From JAJEFO01 sp965221845 (GTDB taxonomy: Bacteria; Pseudomonadota; Alphaproteobacteria; Rhodobacterales; Rhodobacteraceae): 64,000 nt of DNA. Below are positions 33,153 through 41,427 of the stretch, in pieces. The position numbers and the translations under genes were made by a program. Location of the stretch: positions 868,001-932,000 of the forward strand of contig OZ244919.1 in the NCBI GenBank assembly GCA_965221845.1. The letters run 5' to 3'. Positions within the stretch are counted from its first letter, which is position 1. Every line of letters starts with the position of its first letter. Below the pieces are notes generated by a model. The model saw only the letters and a list, made by a program, of their open reading frames with translations, did no database searches and had not been told where the DNA came from.

Positions 33153-34241
33153 ATGAGCTACTATCAGTACCATGAGTTCCAGGCGATGGACCGCCTCCTC
33201 AGCGAGGCAGACAGGCAAACACTGAGAAAGGTGTCGTCCCGGGCGGAGATCACTTCCAGGAGCTTCGCCGTCCAGTACGACTACGGAGACTTCAAGGGCG
33301 ACGAGAAGGAGTTCCTTGCGCGCTGGTTCGCCAGGCGGACGGCCTCTGAGCGGATCATCGAGTGCTGCGAATTTGCGGAATTCATCGACAACGGCGAGGA
33401 CTGCCTTCTCGACATATACGTCTACGACGACGGAGCGAACTACGGCGGATGGGATGACGGCACCGGCTGGCTTGACGCTCTGGCCCCGCTTCGATCCGAA
33501 ATGCTCTCCGGCGACTTGCGGCTGGCATATCTCCTCTGGCTCGCGGCGGCGGACAGGGGGATGCTTCAGGACGACGCCCGCGAGCCGCTGACGGGCATCG
33601 GCCCGCTCACCGAGGGCCTGGAGGCCTTTGGCGAGTTCTTCGGAATCGATCCTGATCTTGTCCGTGCCGCAGCGGAGGCGACCGCCGGTCCGGACTGCGG
33701 CGCGATCCCGCCGGAAACCGCCCTCGCAGCCATCAGGAATCTGCCGGATGACGAGAAGACCGATCTGCTTAATCGGTTCCTTGAAGGCGACCCGGTTGCG
33801 CACACGGACCTCCTGAGAAGCGTGCGGCCTTCGGACACGCGGGACATCCCGGCCGAAGATGCGCGACTGAGGACGTTGTCTGAACTGCGAACGCGCGCAG
33901 CGGCGATCTGCGAGGAACGCAGGGCCGAACGGGAGCGGGCAAAGGCGGAAGAGCGGCGCAGACGGCGGCTGGAGCTGGAGAAGGCGCGCCGCAAGCGTCT
34001 CGACCGGCTGCGTGGAATCGGTGACGGGGTCTGGAAGGAGATCGAGACGGAGATCGCCGGGCGCACCGGCAAGGGCTATGACCGGGCGCTGGAACTGGTG
34101 CTCGACGCGCACGCGCTGGCGCGCGAGGGCGGCAACCTGGCCGGGTTCCTTGACAGGCTGGACCGCATCCGGGCGGCACACGGCGGCAAAAGGGCGTTCA
34201 TCCGCCGGCTGGACGAGAATTCTTCGGTCCTGCGGCGATAG
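33153..34241 (+). CDS. conserved hypothetical protein with charged helical C-terminus
   Basis: 362 residues from ATG 33153, preceded by GGGGAG. It opens with M-S-Y-Y-Q-Y-H-E-F-Q-A-M-D-R-L-L, and I recall hypothetical proteins in many bacteria with a near-identical opening (Y-E-F-x-A-I-D-R-P-L) and the Y-D-Y-G-D-F-K-G-D segment. The middle is acidic; residues ~245-290 are a highly charged Arg/Glu/Lys coiled coil. The last ~60 residues (G-Y-D-R-A-L-E-L-V-L-D; F-I-R-R-L-D) look like a conserved helical domain. No catalytic motif, signal peptide or membrane span is visible. I cannot assign a function. Confidence 0.7.
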   Translation: MSYYQYHEFQAMDRLLSEADRQTLRKVSSRAEITSRSFAVQYDYGDFKGDEKEFLARWFARRTASERIIECCEFAEFIDNGEDCLLDIYVYDDGANYGGWDDGTGWLDALAPLRSEMLSGDLRLAYLLWLAAADRGMLQDDAREPLTGIGPLTEGLEAFGEFFGIDPDLVRAAAEATAGPDCGAIPPETALAAIRNLPDDEKTDLLNRFLEGDPVAHTDLLRSVRPSDTRDIPAEDARLRTLSELRTRAAAICEERRAERERAKAEERRRRRLELEKARRKRLDRLRGIGDGVWKEIETEIAGRTGKGYDRALELVLDAHALAREGGNLAGFLDRLDRIRAAHGGKRAFIRRLDENSSVLRR

Positions 34242-34352
34242 CGTGCATCTCGTGCCTGCCCACCGCACCCTGGCTTCGGCGCCAAAGGCTCCGTTGATGA
34301 ACGGCTTTGCCGGATCATGCCGATCCGGCATTGCATCGGGGGAACGGATGCC

Positions 34353-35306
34353 ATGAGGGACATTCGTCACACCAAGGTGCTGATCATCGGATCAGGCCCT
34401 GCAGGCTACACCGCCGCCGTCTACGCGAGCCGCGCCATGCTCGAACCCCTGCTGATCCAGGGCGTGCAGCCAGGCGGCCAGCTCATGATCACGACCGACG
34501 TCGAGAACTGGCCTGGCGAAAGCAGCATCCTGGGACCCGGCCTCATGGCGAACATGGAGGAACATGCGCGCGCCGTGGGCACGGCGGTCGTCTCGGACCA
34601 CGTTCAGTCGCTTGACCTCTCGCGCAGGCCGTTCCGCGCGACAGGCGATTCGGGCACAGCCTACACTGCCGACACCGTCATCCTGGCAACGGGTGCACAG
34701 GCAAGGTGGCTCGGCCTTCCCTCGGAGGAGGCGTTCAAGGGCCATGGCGTCTCCGCCTGCGCCACGTGCGACGGATTCTTCTTTCGCGGCCAGGACGTCG
34801 TTGTCGTCGGCGGGGGCAACACGGCTGTCGAGGAAGCGCTCTTCCTGACCAACTTCGCGTCCAGGGTCACCCTTGTCCATCGCCGGGACGAGCTGCGCGC
34901 CGAAAAGATCCTCCAGCACCGGCTGTTCGCCCACGAGAGCATCGAGGTTCTCTGGGACCATGCCCTCGACGAAGTCTTCGGGACACAGGAGCCGAGGTCC
35001 GTCGAGGGCGTGCGGGTGAAGCACGTCAGGACGGGACGGACCGCCCGCATCCCCTGCAAGGGGGTATTCATCGCCATCGGCCATGCGCCGGCGAACGAGC
35101 TGGTCAAGGACAGCCTCGAGCTTCGCAACGGCGGCTACGCCGTGACCGCGCCGGACTCGACCGCCACCTCGGTCCCCGGCGTGTTCGCCGCAGGCGACAT
35201 CGCCGATCACGTGTACCGACAGGCGGTCACTTCCGCCGGCATGGGCTGCATGGCCGCGCTTGAGGCCGAACGCTTCCTTGCAGGTCATGCGCGTGATGCG
35301 GAATGA
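34353..35306 (+). CDS. trxB: thioredoxin-disulfide reductase
   Basis: 317-residue FAD/NADPH enzyme keeping thioredoxin reduced. FAD motif G-S-G-P-A-G-Y-T near residue 12, redox-active C-A-T-C in S-A-C-A-T-C-D-G, NADPH motif G-G-G-N-T-A-V-E-E near 160, H-R-R-D-E-L-R-A, and the C-terminal G-V-F-A-A-G-D-I FAD motif. ATG 34353 follows GGGGGAA; the overlapping ATG at 34348 is immediately closed by TGA. Confidence 0.95.
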   Translation: MRDIRHTKVLIIGSGPAGYTAAVYASRAMLEPLLIQGVQPGGQLMITTDVENWPGESSILGPGLMANMEEHARAVGTAVVSDHVQSLDLSRRPFRATGDSGTAYTADTVILATGAQARWLGLPSEEAFKGHGVSACATCDGFFFRGQDVVVVGGGNTAVEEALFLTNFASRVTLVHRRDELRAEKILQHRLFAHESIEVLWDHALDEVFGTQEPRSVEGVRVKHVRTGRTARIPCKGVFIAIGHAPANELVKDSLELRNGGYAVTAPDSTATSVPGVFAAGDIADHVYRQAVTSAGMGCMAALEAERFLAGHARDAE

Positions 35307-35615
35307 GCGCGGACAAAGGCCGGCAAGGATGCGATGACACGGAGATGGAAACCGCAACGCGCGAATTCCGGCGGCTCGACAGGGCGGACGGCGCGCTGCG
35401 CACCGACCGGATCACCACCCGAGGGCGTCCTGGCGCGGCGGCACTGGAGAACGGAGGGCGCAGGCAAGGATCCGCGGGAATCCGGGGTCGGGCGCCACGG
35501 CAAAGACATCAGCGAAAGGGGGAGGTGATGCCGTGGAACGACGACGTCCAGCCCCTCGAGAAGCGTTTCCGCGCCGATTCCCGTCGAGCGGTTCGACAAC
35601 GACATCGCGCGCGCC

Positions 35616-35900
35616 GTGCTGCTTCCCCTGGATCCGGAGCACCTCCTGCTCGAGAGCCTGATCGCCCGCCATCGCGCCGGGCATTCGGGCAGGCCGGCCC
35701 CGGATAAGCTCTTCGACTGGCTGGCGCCGGGCATGACGAATGACAGGCAACGGGACCTGATGGCCGAGCTGCTGGCCGACGTTCGCGAGCACGACTGTCC
35801 GCAGCTCCGCCGCAAGGACGCCGTCAGCGCCTGGCACGTCGCGCGGGCCGTGCACGACTGCGGCATTGAACGCGGCGCCCTGCCCTGTCACGCTGGCTGA
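35616..35900 (+). CDS. possible hypothetical protein or gene fragment
   Basis: A frame reading V-E-R-F-D-N-D-I-A-R-A-V-L-L-P-L-D, then E-S-L-I-A-R-H and L-M-A-E-L-L-A-D-V-R-E, has the hydrophobic/charged rhythm of a real helical protein, unlike neighbouring shadow frames. No ATG or good ribosome binding site is found: the frame is open from a TGA near 35526, and the only close start is GTG 35612. It may be the tail of a gene whose front has decayed. Not recognised. Confidence 0.35.
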   Translation: MLLPLDPEHLLLESLIARHRAGHSGRPAPDKLFDWLAPGMTNDRQRDLMAELLADVREHDCPQLRRKDAVSAWHVARAVHDCGIERGALPCHAG

Positions 35901-36361
35901 ACCCGTTCGCGGCGCGCCCCGGCGGCTGGGCAGGCGCCGTCCCCGGCGGGGAGGGATGCCCGGCATCGCGATTCGCCGCCGACACCTCCGGCGTCACCTT
36001 GGCCCCCACGGTCACCCTCGAGCTGAAGCCACCGCCGCTGAACGGCGGCGGGGCCTGACGGGGCAATGGCATTTCTTTTGACCGCAGGTCCCGGCGGGAC
36101 TTTCCTTCGGTCCTGCGCGGCCCCGTCCGGGGCATGGCCCGGGTTCTTGGCAATCGGTTCATCTGAACGGTTCGCACTGGCAGGAAGCGCCCGGAATCAC
36201 CATTTTGCCAAACGGGGGGGGGGGCCGAAAACGATGCGGTACGAGCACGCGTCAAGGAATCTGGGCTGCACCCGGACGAGGGTTCGCTTGCAAACGTCCC
36301 CCCTTGTCATGAAGAATGCCTGCATCTAAGTGCTGCCGGCAGAATCCTGGAGCGGCCTTTA
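35901..36361. other. intergenic with G11 tract and MITE-type end
   Basis: No gene seen. It contains a G11 run (36214-36224) and AATCTGGGCTGCACCC (36258-36273), which resembles the right end of the 144-bp MITE. The AAA-ATPase gene begins at 36362 after GGAG. Confidence 0.55.
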
Positions 36362-37498
36362 ATGCCGGAAACGACAAGGCTCAAGTCGATTCGCCTCAGG
36401 GGTTTCAGATCCCTCGCCGAAGTCGAGCTGTCGGATCTGGGTCCTGCAAGCGTCCTGATCGGTGCCAACGGTTCAGGCAAGTCGAACTTTGTCCGCTTCT
36501 TCGAGATGCTGAGCTGGATGCTCCGGTCTCGTCGTCTCGGAGAGTTCGTCGAGCGGCAGGGAGGCGCCGACGACCAGCTGTTCGGCGGCAGCCGAGAAAC
36601 CCCAGCCATGCAAGCCGAAGTCAGCTTGGAAACCCCGCTCGGCCGGAACGATTACCGGTTCACGCTCGCGCACGCCCACCCTGACCGGCTGATGTTCACC
36701 GAGGAAGCGTTCCGGTTCAGCCGCAATGACCTGCCGACGGAGGCAAGCTGGACGCATCTTGGCGGGGACGGACATCGCGAGGCGCAGATTGTCGAGGCCG
36801 CTCAGTCCCCGCAGCCTTCGGAGGTCAACCAGAAGACGGCGCGGACGATAGTTCACCTGCTCCGGAACTGCGCCGCCTACCAGTTTCATGACACATCCGA
36901 CAGCTCGAGCCTGAAGGCCAGCTGGGACACGGACAACAACAGCATGCTGCGTTCCAACGGAGCGAACCTGGGGGCGGTACTGCACAGGCTCGAGCATGAG
37001 GATTACCAGAGATTCGAGCTGATATGCCGCCACATCGGCCGTGTCCTGCCCGTCTTCGACCGGTTCAACATCGAAAGCAGCTACGGCAAGGTCCAGCTCA
37101 GGTGGAAGGCCAGGGGTTCGGACAAGACTTTCGGGGCGCATCTCACGTCCGACGGGTCTTTGCGCTTCTTCGCTCTCGTCACGCTGCTCAACCTGCCCCG
37201 GGAGATGCTTCCCGATGTCGTCCTGCTGGACGAGCCCGAGCTTGGCCTGCATCCGGCGGCCATCGTGCTGGTCGGCGACATGATCAAGGCGCTTGCCCAG
37301 GACGTGCAGGTCATCGTGGCCACCCAGTCGCCACTGCTTGTGGACGTGTTCGACTTGGAGGAAATCGTGGTTCTCGAGGCGAAGGACGGACGCACGGGAT
37401 TCCGGCGGCTCGCCGTCAGCGACTACCGCCATTGGCTTGACGAGGACTATTCGCTTGGCGAACTCTGGCAGAAGAACCTGATCGGGGGCCGTCCGTGA
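36362..37498 (+). CDS. AAA/ABC-type ATPase (AAA15/21, OLD-like), candidate defence protein
   Basis: 378-residue ATPase of the SMC/RecF/OLD type without a long coiled coil. Motifs: an N-terminal L-K-S-I-R-L-R-G-F-R-S-L strand, Walker A G-A-N-G-S-G-K-S at 34-41, signature-like L-T-S-D-G-S-L-R, Walker B V-V-L-L-D-E-P-E-L-G-L-H-P with the catalytic Asp-Glu at ~290-291, and the switch strand V-I-V-A-T-Q-S-P-L-L. The GTG start of the DUF4276 gene overlaps its stop as GTGA, so the two are coupled. ATPases of this class paired with a Toprim-like partner are a recurring theme of anti-phage systems (PARIS, Gabija, OLD). Assignment to defence is inference from this layout and from the IS-rich, G-tract-bearing neighbourhood. 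Confidence 0.85.
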   Translation: MPETTRLKSIRLRGFRSLAEVELSDLGPASVLIGANGSGKSNFVRFFEMLSWMLRSRRLGEFVERQGGADDQLFGGSRETPAMQAEVSLETPLGRNDYRFTLAHAHPDRLMFTEEAFRFSRNDLPTEASWTHLGGDGHREAQIVEAAQSPQPSEVNQKTARTIVHLLRNCAAYQFHDTSDSSSLKASWDTDNNSMLRSNGANLGAVLHRLEHEDYQRFELICRHIGRVLPVFDRFNIESSYGKVQLRWKARGSDKTFGAHLTSDGSLRFFALVTLLNLPREMLPDVVLLDEPELGLHPAAIVLVGDMIKALAQDVQVIVATQSPLLVDVFDLEEIVVLEAKDGRTGFRRLAVSDYRHWLDEDYSLGELWQKNLIGGRP

Positions 37499-38142
37499 TC
37501 CGTCTTGCGGTCGTGGCGGAGGGCCAAACGGAAGAGGAGTTCGTCAAGCGAATCCTGGAGCCGCAGCTCCGGCAATTCGGCGTCGCGGCGACACCGGTCC
37601 TGCTGGGCCGTGCACGAAACCACAGGCCCGGCGGCGGGAACGTCACCGTGCCAAGGCTCGTCTCCGAATTGGCTCACTTGAGCAAGTCGTTCGATGCCGT
37701 CACGACCCTCGTCGACTTCTACGGCTTCAAGGCAAAGGAACGGCGCTCCGCAGGCGAACTGGAACAGGCGCTTCGCGCGGATGTCGAGAAGATCGCTGGC
37801 TCGCTGGGAGACAGGCTGGTGCCGTACGTTCAGCGGCACGAATTCGAGAGTCTGCTGTTCTCCGAAGTGTGCGCCTTTTCGGTTCTGCCCGGCATCTCGC
37901 CACAGGCTGTCCCAAAGCTCCGAAACATTCGTTCGGACTTCGTGACGCCCGAAGACATAAACGACCACTACGATACGGCCCCAAGCCGACGCATTACGGG
38001 AGTGATTCCGCGATATCGGAAGCGGGTTCACGGACCGCTGATCGCAGAGGAAGCCGGCCTTGAGAGAATCCGCGCGGAATGTCCGCGCTTCAACGACTGG
38101 CTTGAATGCCTGGAAGCCTTGCAGCATCGCGTCGAGCCGTAG
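37495..38142 (+). CDS. DUF4276 family protein (Toprim-like), partner of AAA-ATPase
   Basis: 215 residues from GTG 37495. The opening V-V-A-E-G-Q-T-E-E-E-F carries the glutamate expected of a Toprim fold (Glu9, Glu13), followed by T-L-V-D-F-Y-G-F near residue 74 and Q-R-H-E-F-E-S-L-L-F near 116, the conserved blocks of DUF4276. Toprim-like partners of AAA15/21 ATPases act as nucleases in several immunity systems. Whether this protein cuts DNA or RNA cannot be told from sequence. The gene is complete and uses the same codon style as the ATPase. Confidence 0.85.
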   Translation: MIRLAVVAEGQTEEEFVKRILEPQLRQFGVAATPVLLGRARNHRPGGGNVTVPRLVSELAHLSKSFDAVTTLVDFYGFKAKERRSAGELEQALRADVEKIAGSLGDRLVPYVQRHEFESLLFSEVCAFSVLPGISPQAVPKLRNIRSDFVTPEDINDHYDTAPSRRITGVIPRYRKRVHGPLIAEEAGLERIRAECPRFNDWLECLEALQHRVEP

Positions 38143-38179
38143 GGAATCGAGACCTTCCGCCAAACCCAACCATCACCCC

Positions 38180-38690
38180 GTCGAGGGAGACCGGCAGCGA
38201 CACCGCCCCTCGGCATCCCCTCCCGCGCCCGCAGGTCCGGCAGGATAGCGCCACAACGCGCCTCCATGCAGGCGCCCGCCTCCCCGGACAGCCGCACAGG
38301 CGACGCCGTAGAGGGGCCGCTGCCGCAGAGCCGCCTCCACGCGTCCTCGCTCTCGCGCGCCGTCAGGCCCGGGACCGCCTCGGCCAGAACCAGCGACGCG
38401 CCGTTCCCCGAGGGACGATGCCGCGACCGCAGGAAGCCGACCGGGCCGAACACCGTCATCGCCCGGCCCGGCGTGGCCACCAGGCGTCCCGGAAGCGTCC
38501 TTCAGGGCCGAACTGGCCATGCCGAAGACCATGTCGCGGACCGCGGCCTCCGCCTCCAGCGGTTCGTCCCGGCACAGGGCCGCGACATCCGCTGCCAGGC
38601 CGGTCTCGGCGGCCCGCTCGACGAGGGCGACGCCCGCCTCGGCCAGACGCTCCGCCGCCGCCTTGATGTAGTCGCTTAGCCGGAACTTCA
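38180..38690 (-). pseudogene. ISKra4-like transposase, N-terminal remnant
   Basis: On the minus strand one frame reads Y-I-K-A-A-A-E-R-L-A-E-A-G-V-A-L, then R-D-M-V-F-G-M-A; after a frame change the next reads M-T-V-F-G-P-V-G-F-L-R-S-R-H-R-P-S and A-R-E-S-E-D-A-W-R-R-L-C-G. This is the pattern of the front of an ISKra4-type transposase (helical start, then F-G-P-V-x-x-x-R-x-R-Y). The catalytic part is absent. Confidence 0.55.
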
Positions 38691-38761
38691 GGGGAGGCGA
38701 AAGCGGTTTTCCGCGACCATCCTGTTGATTTTCAGTTATTTTCGTGCCCGAGGGCGGCCTG

Positions 38762-40548
38762 TCAGCCTGTCATTCTCATGGGAACGTCCCGGTCCGGCTT
38801 CACTCCGAGAAGTCCGAAGGCCCGTTCCCGGACCGGGGCGGGCGCGGTGACGACGGTCAGCAGGCTGTCGCCGTGGCCCGGCAGGCGCAGCTGGTTCAGC
38901 GCCATGCCCGAGAGATCGTCGAGCAGGGTGCGCAGGCTGTGGACCGGCAGCCCGTCCGGGGTCCGCTTCGTGTTGGCCCTGGCCTTCGCGCGCTCCGAGA
39001 CCTCGGCCCTCTCCACCGGCGATCCGCGCCGCGCCCGCGCCGCCTCGCGGTCGTCGTCCTCGAACGGCATCGGCGCGAGGCGCCGGCGCATGTGCCGTTC
39101 CACGTGGAGCGCGAGCATGCACATGAACACGTGGGCGCGGACGTGATCGGGCGAGTGGACGTGGACGGGACGGATCCGGAGGTCGGTCCTGGCGTTCCGG
39201 AACGCGCGCTCCACGCCCGCGAGGCCCTTGTACGCCTCCACGGCCTCGGCCGCGCCCATGGAGGCGGCGTCCAGGCTGGTGCGGATGACGCAGACGCCGT
39301 CGAGCCGCGCCTCGGCGGCGATCCGGTCCTCCCGGCGGCGCCAGGCGATGCCGTCGTCGGTGACGTCGACCTCGAGATGCCTGCCCGCCTTGCGGCGGTT
39401 CACGTCCCGGCCGACACGGCGGCCGATCGCCTCCCGGCCCTTCGGCCGGCCCGAGCGCACCGACGCCGCTATGCCGGCGAGCGCCTCCTCCGTCGCCCTG
39501 AGCGGGTCCTCCCGCTTGCGGGCCCGCTCCTGGCGCAGCCGGGGGTTGAGGCAGACCGTCAGGCGCTCGCCGGGAAAGTCCGGGCCCGTGACCTCCGCCA
39601 CCGCGTCGGGAACCAGCGCCTCGGGCACGAGCGGGGCCGGAGCGCCGTCCGGACCCTCCCTGAGCAGCCTGCGGATGTCCACGGTCTTCAGCGCCGGGAT
39701 CCAGTCGAGCCCCGCGGGCTCGAGGTCCTCGCGGATCCGGGCCGTGGCGAGCATCCCCCTGTCGCCCGCCGGCGCCACGCGGCCGATGCCGAAGCGCCTG
39801 CGGATCCTGTCCGCCTGGCGCGCCACCGTGGACGGGTCCGAGGCGTTGCCGGGGAAGACCTCCACGGCGACCGGGCAGCCGTCGGAGGCGCAGGGCAGCC
39901 CGAACACGGTCTGCCGCCTGCCCTTCCTGCCGTCGCGGTCGTGGCCGAAGGCGGCGAGCGGGCGCTTCGAGCCTTCCAGGCAGATGGAGCTGACGTCGTA
40001 CAGGATGAGCGTGCCGTCCTCCAGGTGCCGGCTGGCGAGGCTCCGCTCGATCCAGGGCTGGCGCCTGGGCAGCCAGTCGAGCATGTCCGGCACCTCGTTG
40101 CCGGCGACCTCCCCGAGCCCGGGCAGGGCGCCGAGGCTGCCCGTCGCGGTCTCCGGCGACAGCCGCCGGGCGGTGGCGAGCCTGGAGTCCGGCCACGGCA
40201 CCCGCGCGACGACGGCCGCCAGCGCCAGGTCGCGCCCGCGGCCGCCGGCGCGGTGGAGGATGCGCTCGAGACCCAGGTCCCGCGCCGTGCCGAGGACGGC
40301 GGCGGCGTGGCCGTGCGGGAGGGAGCGCTCCACCCGCATCAGGTCGCCGACGTCGCGGACGGCGCCGGCGCCCTTGAGCACCGCGCGGAAGCCCTCGACG
40401 ACGTGGGGCGGGCGCCTCGAGAGGCTGGCGACGGTGCGCTTGCGGATCCGCCTTCCCTCGCGCCAGGCCTCGCGCGAGCCGGGATGGCGGGCTTTCCGGC
40501 CTGGTTTGGGACGGATTCGATGTCGGGGCCACGGCGGGCGTCCGCCAT
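38762..40548 (-). pseudogene. IS1634-family transposase with N-terminal frameshift
   Basis: A DDE transposase of about 590 residues, nearly complete. Catalytic region 1 is L-I-L-Y-D-V-S-S-I-C-L-E-G, followed by A-A-F-G-H-D-R-D-G-R-K-G-R and P-V-A-V-E-V-F-P-G-N-A-S-D; the glutamate region is A-Y-K-G-L-A-G-V-E-R-A-F-R-N. The true N-terminus (E-S-V-P-N-Q-A-G-K-P-A-I) lies in another frame, so a frameshift near 40480 separates it from R-E-G-R-R-I-R-K-R-T. It is probably inactive, although the main body remains open. Terminal repeats were not identified. Confidence 0.75.
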
Positions 40549-40570
40549 GGGAACGGTTCGCGCCCATGGG

Positions 40571-40979
40571 AGACCGATTCGTCTGTGATGCCAGGAGACA
40601 TCACGGGAGAATGCCGAGCCCTGGTTCAACGGCGCCTGGACGGCCCGTCAGGCGCGCCGGAAACCGCGGCAATGCCGGTCATGGCAACAGGAATCCAGCT
40701 GCGGGGGTGCCGAAACGGCGAATTCCCGCTTCCTGTCAACGAGTTGGGCGAGAATCGCGGGCCTGAAGTTCCGCCTAGTAGCACATGCGGCGGCAGATAG
40801 ACGGCAGCAATAGCGCATTCCCGTGGGCGCATGCCGATCATGTCTAGCCACCCATCAGCGTCGGGTGACCGGCATGTTCATTGCCGCGGTGGTGGTGATC
40901 GGCATCCTGCTGCGCCGCGCCGTCCACGCTGGCAGCCTGTCGAAGGGAATGCCCCTTCCGGAGCGGCTGGCCGACCTGA
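40571..40979. other. intergenic IS debris, nothing recognised
   Basis: About 400 bases between the IS1634-type gene and the IS66 remnant. No gene, terminal repeat or RNA was recognised on either strand. Confidence 0.45.
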
Positions 40980-41384
40980 TCGGCCGCCGCCATGAGAGGC
41001 ATCGTGGCCGAGGGCGTCGCCATGCACGAGGCCCGGCCCCCGCCGCCCTCGAAAGGGCGCCGGGGCCGGCGGAAGCGACGGCGGGGCCACAGCCCGGCCC
41101 TGCGGCTGCGGGACAGTCGGGACGGCGTGCTGCGGCTCGCCCCGCGACCCCGCGGTTCCCGCGCCCGACAACGAGGCCGAGCGGGCGCTGCGGCCCCTCA
41201 AGGTGCAGCAGAGGATCTCCGGGAGCTTCCGCAGCGAGACGGGAGCCCGGAACCACGCGGCGCTGCGGACCGTGCTCGACACGGCCCGGAAACAGGACTG
41301 GCATCTGCTGGAGACGCTCCGCGCCCCGCCGGGCGAGCTGGTCGCACGGCTCGCTACGCGACAGCCGGCCCAGCCGGGCTGAGC
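40980..41384 (+). pseudogene. IS66-family transposase, C-terminal remnant
   Basis: Two frames together give the tail of an IS66 TnpC: E-G-V-A-M-H-E-A-R-P-P-P, R-R-R-G-H-S-P-A-L-R-L-R-D in one, then after a frameshift N-E-A-E-R-A-L-R-P-L-K-V-Q-Q-R-I-S-G-S-F-R-S and L-D-T-A-R-K-Q-D-W-H-L-L-E-T-L to a TGA. The element's right end AACCTGAACAGT follows at 41416-41427, where the next IS is inserted. Confidence 0.75.
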
Positions 41385-41427
41385 CGCCTGGCCGGGTGGG
41401 AAGACGCCAGGATGGAACCTGAACAGT

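Noticed and set aside
35307..35615. Gene directly after trxB on the plus strand
   Set aside because: Frames are open but Arg/Ala-rich with no binding site; only the later 35616-35900 frame has protein-like texture.
38744..40588. 614-codon plus-strand ORF opposite the IS1634 transposase
   Set aside because: Low-complexity composition with no motif, fully explained as the shadow of the minus-strand transposase.
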